Shown here: piece by piece, positions 1-4,883 of the stretch
Numbering within the stretch: position 1 is the stretch's first letter
Layout: every line of letters begins with the position of its first letter
Assembly: GCA_047445235.1 (NCBI GenBank)
Contig: JBLGEO010000062.1
Span: 1 to 8,521 of the forward strand
Direction: 5' to 3'
Source of the DNA: JBDSRX01 sp047445235
GTDB taxonomy: Bacteria > Patescibacteriota > Dojkabacteria > J137
Length of the DNA: 8,521 bases
Made by a program: the position numbers and the translations under genes
Notes under the pieces: generated by a model
Told to the model about the DNA's origin: nothing
Database searches by the model: none
What the model saw: only the letters and a program-made list of their open reading frames with translations

Positions 1-317
1 CGTATCTCAGTCCCAGTCTGGCTGACCATCCTCTCAGATCAGCTACCCGTCATAGACTTGGTAAGCCATTACCTCACCAACTATCTGATAGGACGCAGGC
101 CCATCCCAAAGCGACGAATCTTTACTCCGAAGAGACTATCCGAAATTACCCCACCTTTCGGTGAGCTATGTCAGACTTTGGGGGAAGTTCCTACGTGTTA
201 CTCAGCCGTTTGCCACTACGAATCAATCGTATTGCTACTCATGATTCATCGTTCGACTTGCATACCTTAGGCACATCGCTAGCGTTAATCCTGAGCCGGG
301 ATCAAACTCTCCATAAA
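1..317 (-). rRNA. rrs: 16S ribosomal RNA, 5' end (partial)
   Basis: Read on the minus strand this is the start of a small-subunit rRNA. It shows the conserved AGAGTTTGATC start (complement of 300-310), a GGCTCAGGATTAACGC block, the GCAAGTCGAACG block, the AACACGTAGG region and, at the left edge, GACTGGGACTGAGATACG, which corresponds to about E. coli position 325. The gene therefore continues off the left of the window. The mature 5' end is placed at about 317 by counting back 7 nt from E. coli position 8. GAGATACG instead of the usual GAGACACG, and GATCCCGG instead of GATCMTGG at the start, fit a Patescibacteria-type 16S; that affiliation is inference. Open reading frames across this interval are meaningless. 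Confidence 0.97.
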
Positions 318-324
318 ATATTAT

Positions 325-344
325 GTTAAGACCGAAGTCTTAAC
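325..344 (-). other. UUCG-tetraloop hairpin next to 16S 5' end
   Basis: A perfect 8-bp stem, gttaagac / gtcttaac, closes a TTCG loop on the minus strand (C-UUCG-G, an exceptionally stable tetraloop). It ends 8 nt before the mature 16S start, so it would form in the precursor RNA. A role in 16S maturation or in insulating the 5' end is plausible but inferred. Confidence 0.7.
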
Positions 345-362
345 TTTTAATTCTATTAAACC

Positions 363-386
363 CAATACTAAATAAATTTAGTATTG
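363..386 (-). other. Perfect 10-bp hairpin in rRNA leader
   Basis: The arms caatactaaa (363-372) and tttagtattg (377-386) are perfectly complementary around a 4-nt loop. The next inverted repeat (389-407, attttct / agaaaat around 5 nt) follows after 2 nt, giving tandem stem-loops. Both are AT-rich with no T-run, so they are not terminators. They are probably leader RNA folds. Confidence 0.6.
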
Positions 387-388
387 AA

Positions 389-407
389 ATTTTCTGTTAT
401 AGAAAAT
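389..407 (-). other. 7-bp hairpin in rRNA leader
   Basis: The arms attttct (389-395) and agaaaat (401-407) pair perfectly around a 5-nt loop, directly adjacent to the 363-386 stem-loop. Its function is unknown; it is part of the leader RNA of the rRNA transcript. Confidence 0.5.
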
Positions 408-535
408 AATATGCATATCCCTATACATATTCAAAACATTTGACCACAAACCTATTTATAGTTTGTAATTTTATTATTGGAAATTGACAGTTTCCTTGTC
501 ATTTTTAAATCTTCAAGTATCCCAAAACAACGCAA

Positions 536-557
536 TAAAAATTCGGTATTACCGAAT
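536..557 (-). terminator. Terminator-like hairpin inside rRNA leader
   Basis: On the minus strand a 7-bp stem (attcggt / accgaat, 541-557) with a 3-nt loop is followed directly by five T residues (complement of 536-540). This is the form of a weak intrinsic terminator, placed about 70-90 nt after the predicted rRNA start. It could be an attenuator, a target for antitermination, or an end point for read-through from the polA operon. The stem has only three G-C pairs, so strong termination is not expected. Confidence 0.4.
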
Positions 558-634
558 CTGTATAAGTGTTTTTTAATGTTTGGAATTTCGCTTCTTATAA
601 CCTTTTTATTGATAGTAAGATAAGCGGTGATGTG

Positions 635-664
635 ATTATATCGAGCGAAGGGGCACTAAGTCAA
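635..664 (-). promoter_or_regulatory. rRNA operon promoter (-35 and -10)
   Basis: On the minus strand, TTGACT (complement of 659-664) is separated by 18 nt from a perfect TATAAT (complement of 635-640), reading toward the 16S gene. This is the best sigma70-type promoter in the window. Upstream, 665-700 is A/T-rich with alternating A and T runs, resembling an UP element. Predicted start is about 628, leaving a leader of about 310 nt. It begins 28 nt beyond the stop codon of the preceding winged-helix gene, with no terminator between. Confidence 0.8.
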
Positions 665-692
665 GGAGAAAATTGACAAAATTTATATGTTT

Positions 693-1289
693 TTAAAACT
701 TCAAAAGTTCGTAGAAACTATCTCTCGTTTTCCCTACCTGTCTTATTATTTTCATCTTTTCTAACTTCTCCATATCTCTTCTCAAAGTTCTAGAAGTTAC
801 ATCTACAAATTCCGATGCCATTTCTGTCATATTCATCTTCCGCTTACTGTTAAGTATAGACAAAATCTTATCTTGTCTTTCATTAAGTTCAGATACAACA
901 TTTAACGCTGCAACCTTTTTCTTAATTTTTTTCTCGGTTTTTTTCACATCTTTAGATATGTCTGCCACAGCTTTCTTGACTGGTTTTCCTGCCTGCTCTA
1001 TGGCATGGTCAACCTTAGCTAAATAAGCTTTTAAATCTCGAACTGGTTTTACCTTCTCTAATTGCTCTGCTTTCTTAGATATTATTTCTTTGTTAGTCCA
1101 GTCTAGATCAGACCACCCCATCTCTCCAAAACCATTATCTTCAACAGAGTCTATAGTATCTTCAACATATTTCTTAGTAGATTTAAGGACCTTCTTTACT
1201 TTCTTAGAGTTCTTATCGAAATCTGAAAAGAAGAAGATTGCTAATCCTCCGGATAATATTAATGCCAATACTAATAGAATTTTTTTCAT
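693..1289 (-). CDS. Membrane-anchored Lys-rich protein with C-terminal DeoR-type winged helix
   Basis: The 198-aa product has three parts. Residues 4-22 form a hydrophobic helix that reads as an uncleaved signal anchor. Residues 23-130 are lysine-rich and likely helical or coiled coil, with several KK and KKK clusters. Residues 135-195 match the DeoR-type winged helix: LNERQDKILSIL, then the recognition helix TSRTLRRDMEKLEKMKII at 165-182, then a short wing. The family normally binds DNA, and most members are soluble with a sugar-sensing C-terminal domain that is absent here. Lysines just after the anchor outnumber the two before it, which would favour a cytoplasmic C-terminus. The ATG lies 3 nt after the stop of the acidic gene, and there is no well-spaced Shine-Dalgarno, so translation is probably coupled. 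Function is unknown; a membrane-tethered regulator or nucleoid anchor is inference. Confidence 0.85.
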   Translation of the reverse strand: MKKILLVLALILSGGLAIFFFSDFDKNSKKVKKVLKSTKKYVEDTIDSVEDNGFGEMGWSDLDWTNKEIISKKAEQLEKVKPVRDLKAYLAKVDHAIEQAGKPVKKAVADISKDVKKTEKKIKKKVAALNVVSELNERQDKILSILNSKRKMNMTEMASEFVDVTSRTLRRDMEKLEKMKIIRQVGKTRDSFYELLKF

Positions 1290-1292
1290 ATA

Positions 1293-1634
1293 CTATTCTT
1301 CATCTTCCTCTTGATCTTCTTCTAGAGGATTGTAAACTACATCACCTAAGTTTTGTTGCTCTTCTGGTAAAATCTTGTTATCTACTTCATCAATTGCAGC
1401 TTCAGTATCTAATGGATTATCTGAAGGTTCATCAGTTACGATCGTTTCGTCATCCGGATCCTCATTTAATGCATTTATGCCTGCATCTAATGGTGCGTCT
1501 TCTGGATTTAAATCATCTTGATTATCTACCCCATCAGAGAAATCATCTCCTGCATGTAAAGGAGTTGTATCTTCATCTCTAGATGCATCTGAATCATCAT
1601 TTAGTATTGCTGTTTTTTTATCTTCGTCGCTCAT
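1293..1634 (-). CDS. Highly acidic hypothetical protein
   Basis: I do not recognise a family. The 113-aa product is about 37% Asp plus Glu (26 D and 16 E by my count) with only four Lys/Arg, giving a net charge near -38. It is low-complexity, without a signal peptide, membrane segment or cysteine, and ends in an EEDQEEDEE tail. It is probably intrinsically disordered. It starts 9 nt after the polA stop and ends 3 nt before the start of the Lys-rich membrane winged-helix gene, so the three form one operon. No Shine-Dalgarno precedes it. The opposite charge of the next gene's product suggests a complex; DNA mimicry or chaperoning of a basic partner are possible roles, all inferred. A plus-strand frame over this region is a shadow of its repetitive codons. 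Confidence 0.8.
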   Translation of the reverse strand: MSDEDKKTAILNDDSDASRDEDTTPLHAGDDFSDGVDNQDDLNPEDAPLDAGINALNEDPDDETIVTDEPSDNPLDTEAAIDEVDNKILPEEQQNLGDVVYNPLEEDQEEDEE

Positions 1635-1643
1635 AATATTGTT

Positions 1644-4280
1644 TTAATTTAAAGTAATTTTTTCTAAGCTACCCCACCTTTTTCCTAATGCTACTTCAAC
1701 TTTATAAGCAACTCCTAAGTCAAATGGGTTACACATAACATCATAGACTTTTTTAATAAATTCGGCAATATTTTTATCCTCTTTTGAGTTACCTTTTATT
1801 TCAAACAAGAACTCATCATGTATCTGTAATAGCAGTTTAGCATCAAATTCGGACAATATGTCCGAAAGCCTACTCATAGAGATTTTCATGATATCTGCAG
1901 CAGTACCTTGAATAATAAAATTAAATAACTCTCTCTCCGCAGCTGCCTTTAAATTTCGATTGTTTGATTTAATCATATCGCTATACCTTCTTCTTCCCAA
2001 TGCTGTTTCTGTAAATCCAGTAATCTTTGCCTCGTTAAGAACGGTATCCATGAAATTCTTTACACTCGCATACTTTTCGAAATACTTACTTATAAATAAA
2101 GAGGCCATATCTCTAGGGATTTTCATCCTATCCGACAAACCAAAAGATGATATCCCGTATATAATCGAGAAGTTAATAGTTTTACCCTGATCTCTTTCTT
2201 CAGGTGTTATTGAATTAATATCCTTTCCAAAAATCTCACTCGCCGTAAGCTTATGTACATCACTGTTACTGTTAAAACTTTCTATCATTACTTTTTCACC
2301 AGACATCGCTGCAAGAATTCTTAGTTCCTGTTGTGAATAGTCGAAAGATATAAAAGTATTACCTTCCTCTGCAACAAATGCATCTCTAATATTAATATCC
2401 CTGACTGAACCCTTAGGAATATTTTGAAGGTTTGGATTTTTAGATGAGAACCTTCCGCTTATTGCTCCAAGTTGATCAAAAATTCCATGGACTCTATAAG
2501 TTTTATTATCTATATATTCTGGAAGTGGTTTTAAATATGTAGAGAGAATTTTATCTAGCTCTCTATATTCTAAAATATGCTCGATAATTGGGTCGACTCC
2601 AGCAAGATAATTTAGTGACCTTTCATCTGTTGAGTATGCTCCAGATTTTGTCTTTCTTCCTCCTGATAAAGATTTTTCTACAAATAAAATCTCTCCTACT
2701 TGTTTTGGTGAATTTATATTGAATTCATGTCCAGCATCTTTGTAGATGGCTTGTTTTACAGACTCTTTAAGTGACTCAAAATTGGACATATAGTTTCCAA
2801 GTATTTGAGAATCTAGCTTGATTCCATTCATTTCCATCCTGCAAACTATTGGTAAAACTTTATGTTCGAGCTCTATAACTTGTAGAAGTTTTTGAGAAGA
2901 TTCTAGCTTTTCTGAGATACCTTCTGAAAGGTTTTTCAAAGCAATCACATCCTTAAGAACATCTGCCATATATTCACCTCCCAAGTAGTGCATGACCTGA
3001 CTTAAACCGTAACTGGACTTTCCACCAGATAAAAGAACTGCATAGATTCCAGTGTCTTTAAAACTCGAAAAATCCCAATCAATCCCTAAGTTCTTAGATG
3101 TATGTATTAGTTTTTTTAAGTCATAAGTTAATATATCCTTACCATTAAGCTTATCTAAGAAGACTTTAAGCTGATTTGGAGACACCTTAAATACTAGTTC
3201 AGACGAGTCAGTCATAAAGTAAAGGTTTGCTAGGTTCCAGAGCAATGGGCTTTCGTTAATATTTTCATATTCACCTAACATAAAGACTTTCTCACCTTTA
3301 ATCTCGTTACCTGTCCAATTTACACACTCTACTTCTGGTGCTGCATCGAAGAAGCTTGGAGATAAGTCACTTACTATCTCCTTATCCGTTACCTCATATA
3401 TTTTTGCGAACTTTTCCAATTTACTTTGAAGACTTTTAAACTGTAAATCATCAAACATTTTTTTCACTCTTACTATATCTACTCCGCTAAATTTAGATAG
3501 CTCTAAGTCGAAAACCACAGGTATATCACGCTTTACAGTTGCCAAATCCTTGGACAGCATTGCCAGTTCTTGATTCTCAATTAGTTTATTCTTATATCTA
3601 TCCTTCACTCGTTCAATATTCTTGTACACGTCGTCAACTGTTCCAAACTCGGTTATTAATTCTATGGCACCTTTTGGGCCAATGCCTCTAACTCCAGGAA
3701 TGTTGTCCGAAGCATCTCCAGCGATTGCTTTATAGTCCGGTACTTGGACAGGTTTAATCCCAAGCTTTTCTACAACATCTTTCGCTTCAAATAATCTAGA
3801 TTCTGAGAATTTCCTTCCAGCAAGATAAACACTTGTATCCTCATCGACAAGTTGAAATAGATCTTGGTCTCCAGTTACAACTATTGTCTTTGCCCATTTT
3901 CCTGAATAAGAATGATCGATTGTAGAGATGATATCGTCTGCTTCTATCCCATCAATTTTTAATAATGGTATTTGAAAAATTTTAAGCATCTCCTCTATTC
4001 TAGGAATTTGAGATGTCATCATGTCGTCTGCAGAATCTCTATTTGCTTTATAAAAAGAATAGTCTGCTTCTCTTGCAGTGGCTCCCTTAGAATCCATTAC
4101 AGCAATTACATTCGTCGGCTTAAACTTCATTAGGACATCCAAAACTAGACTTGTGTATCCATAGACAGCATTAACTGGTTCTCCGGATGATGTAGTTAAT
4201 GAGGCTGGGAATGCGAAGTAAGCTCTATATATTAAAGCGTGTGAATCGATTATTAAAAGTGTTTTATCTTTATCGGCCAT
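1644..4280 (-). CDS. polA: DNA polymerase I
   Basis: The 878-aa product is a full-length family A DNA polymerase (E. coli enzyme: 928 aa) that fills gaps and removes RNA primers in replication and repair. The N-terminal 5'-3' exonuclease (1-290) keeps its acidic metal ligands: D12, D63, the EADD at 113-116, GDQD at 137-140 and GDASDNIPG at 188-196. The middle domain (about 310-470) aligns with the 3'-5' proofreading exonuclease but lacks the DxE motif and the final YxxxD motif, so it should be inactive, as in Taq and Bst enzymes. The polymerase domain (about 475-878) has GRFSS at 609-613, motif A FDYSQQELR with D647, O-helix R696/K700/F704/Y708, and motif C HDE at 821-823. F704 at the E. coli F762 position predicts normal discrimination against dideoxynucleotides. 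The gene leads an operon, with a ~15-nt leader and no Shine-Dalgarno. Confidence 0.98.
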   Translation of the reverse strand: MADKDKTLLIIDSHALIYRAYFAFPASLTTSSGEPVNAVYGYTSLVLDVLMKFKPTNVIAVMDSKGATAREADYSFYKANRDSADDMMTSQIPRIEEMLKIFQIPLLKIDGIEADDIISTIDHSYSGKWAKTIVVTGDQDLFQLVDEDTSVYLAGRKFSESRLFEAKDVVEKLGIKPVQVPDYKAIAGDASDNIPGVRGIGPKGAIELITEFGTVDDVYKNIERVKDRYKNKLIENQELAMLSKDLATVKRDIPVVFDLELSKFSGVDIVRVKKMFDDLQFKSLQSKLEKFAKIYEVTDKEIVSDLSPSFFDAAPEVECVNWTGNEIKGEKVFMLGEYENINESPLLWNLANLYFMTDSSELVFKVSPNQLKVFLDKLNGKDILTYDLKKLIHTSKNLGIDWDFSSFKDTGIYAVLLSGGKSSYGLSQVMHYLGGEYMADVLKDVIALKNLSEGISEKLESSQKLLQVIELEHKVLPIVCRMEMNGIKLDSQILGNYMSNFESLKESVKQAIYKDAGHEFNINSPKQVGEILFVEKSLSGGRKTKSGAYSTDERSLNYLAGVDPIIEHILEYRELDKILSTYLKPLPEYIDNKTYRVHGIFDQLGAISGRFSSKNPNLQNIPKGSVRDINIRDAFVAEEGNTFISFDYSQQELRILAAMSGEKVMIESFNSNSDVHKLTASEIFGKDINSITPEERDQGKTINFSIIYGISSFGLSDRMKIPRDMASLFISKYFEKYASVKNFMDTVLNEAKITGFTETALGRRRYSDMIKSNNRNLKAAAERELFNFIIQGTAADIMKISMSRLSDILSEFDAKLLLQIHDEFLFEIKGNSKEDKNIAEFIKKVYDVMCNPFDLGVAYKVEVALGKRWGSLEKITLN

Positions 4281-4301
4281 GTCGTTTTATTAATATTCTG
4301 A

Positions 4302-4310
4302 ATTATAGCA
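4302..4310 (-). promoter_or_regulatory. Extended -10 promoter of polA operon
   Basis: On the minus strand, TGCTATAAT (complement of 4302-4310) is a perfect extended -10 box. It sits directly after the terminator of the upstream DUF4377 gene. No good -35 is visible, because the expected position falls inside the terminator stem; extended -10 promoters can work without one. Predicted start is about 4295, giving a leader of about 15 nt. Confidence 0.65.
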
Positions 4311-4313
4311 GAA

Positions 4314-4340
4314 ACAAAAAAATCCCGATTGCTCGGGATT
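4314..4340 (-). terminator. Intrinsic terminator of DUF4377 gene
   Basis: An 8-bp stem, aatcccga (4321-4328) / tcgggatt (4333-4340), with a 4-nt loop is followed on the minus strand by a run of seven T residues (complement of 4314-4320). It lies 26 nt after the stop codon of the DUF4377 gene. The plus-strand side has no matching T-run, so it acts on minus-strand transcripts. Confidence 0.85.
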
Positions 4341-4365
4341 TAAAAAAGGTTTTATTTTATTGTTG

Positions 4366-4806
4366 TTATTTCTTCGTTTTGCTTAACATTTCTAGAAGAG
4401 TGTACTTTATTGAACTACCGTCTGCTGGTGGGTTAATTACAGTCTCTTTTCCAACCAATAATACGTATTCGTAGCCAGCCTCATAGTTAAACCCTTCAAT
4501 TTGATCGTAAAAGTATAAGAACTGTCCTTTCTGGTTATATTGAATCTTGTAACATTCCATTGGTCCAGAACCTGTGCATGGATATTTATTACTATCGATT
4601 GTGAATATTTCCTTATCAGATGAGTCTAGCAAATACAGGTAATCTACTATTTCAGATGGTGCAGAAGTTGTAGCGGAAACTGGAGCTGGAGTAATAATGA
4701 TTTTTTTAGCAGGAGTATTTTGTAGTGTTACTAGTAAAAAGAATACAAAACTTGTTAATACTATTACAACTCCTATTAAGGATATTATTATCTTCTTACT
4801 ATTCAT
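4366..4806 (-). CDS. DUF4377 domain protein, membrane-anchored
   Basis: The 146-aa product starts with an N-terminal hydrophobic helix at residues 6-27, after KK at residues 4-5. This suggests a signal anchor that leaves the rest outside the membrane. A Pro/Thr/Ser/Ala-rich linker follows (31-50), and then a DUF4377-like domain (about 52-143). The recognisable family features are a CTGSGPMECYKI segment, FYDQIEGFNYEAGYEYVLLV at 99-118, and NPPADGSSIKYTLLEMLSKTK at the end. DUF4377 is of unknown function and often accompanies META/HslJ-like envelope proteins. C77 and C85 could form a disulfide. The gene is flanked by terminators and has its own promoter, so it is probably monocistronic. The ATG has no Shine-Dalgarno. 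Family recognition is from memory of motifs and was not searched. Confidence 0.85.
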   Translation of the reverse strand: MNSKKIIISLIGVVIVLTSFVFFLLVTLQNTPAKKIIITPAPVSATTSAPSEIVDYLYLLDSSDKEIFTIDSNKYPCTGSGPMECYKIQYNQKGQFLYFYDQIEGFNYEAGYEYVLLVGKETVINPPADGSSIKYTLLEMLSKTKK

Positions 4807-4833
4807 ATATGGTTTTCACTAAAGATTATAAAA

Positions 4834-4842
4834 AGTATAACA
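4834..4842 (-). promoter_or_regulatory. Extended -10 promoter of DUF4377 gene
   Basis: On the minus strand, TGTTATACT (complement of 4834-4842) is an extended -10 box immediately beyond the ftsH terminator, the same arrangement as at polA. A second, plain TATAAT is at 4825-4830. No -35 is evident. The predicted leader is about 12-21 nt. Confidence 0.5.
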
Positions 4843-4843
4843 G

Positions 4844-4869
4844 AAAAAAAAGAGCCTTTCGGCTCTTTT
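4844..4869 (-). terminator. Intrinsic terminator of ftsH
   Basis: On the minus strand a stem aaaGAGCC-type 9-bp hairpin (4848-4856 with 4861-4869) closes a GAAA tetraloop, followed by a T-run (complement of 4844-4850, partly shared with the stem). It lies 14 nt after the ftsH stop codon. This is a classic GNRA-loop rho-independent terminator. Confidence 0.9.
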
Positions 4870-4883
4870 CTACTTACGTTTAC

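Larger units (their letters stand above)
318..628 (-). other. 16S rRNA operon leader, hairpin-rich, about 310 nt
   Basis: This AT-rich stretch lies between the predicted rRNA start (about 628) and the mature 16S 5' end. I see no protein-coding gene in it on either strand. It contains at least four strong inverted repeats (325-344, 363-386, 389-407, 541-557) and a weaker one (446-451 with 461-466). In bacteria such leaders carry antitermination signals and pair with the 16S 3' trailer for RNase III processing. The trailer is outside the window, so pairing cannot be tested here. I found no convincing boxA; the closest minus-strand match is TGTTTTGAA (complement of 430-438), which is weak. Confidence 0.6.

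Noticed and set aside
58..270. Plus-strand open frame of 70 codons
   Set aside because: It lies entirely within the antisense of the 16S rRNA gene, which explains the sequence.
671..690. Plus-strand TTGACA at 674 as a promoter
   Set aside because: No gene follows on the plus strand, which is antisense to the winged-helix gene. The A/T-rich sequence is better explained as the upstream region of the minus-strand rRNA promoter.
1290..1310. GAGG as a Shine-Dalgarno for the winged-helix gene
   Set aside because: It is about 17 nt from the ATG, too far, and consists of Glu codons of the acidic gene.
1238..1582. 114-codon plus-strand open frame rich in Leu and His
   Set aside because: It is the complement of the acidic gene; its His/Leu bias is what GAT/GAA-rich codons give on the other strand.
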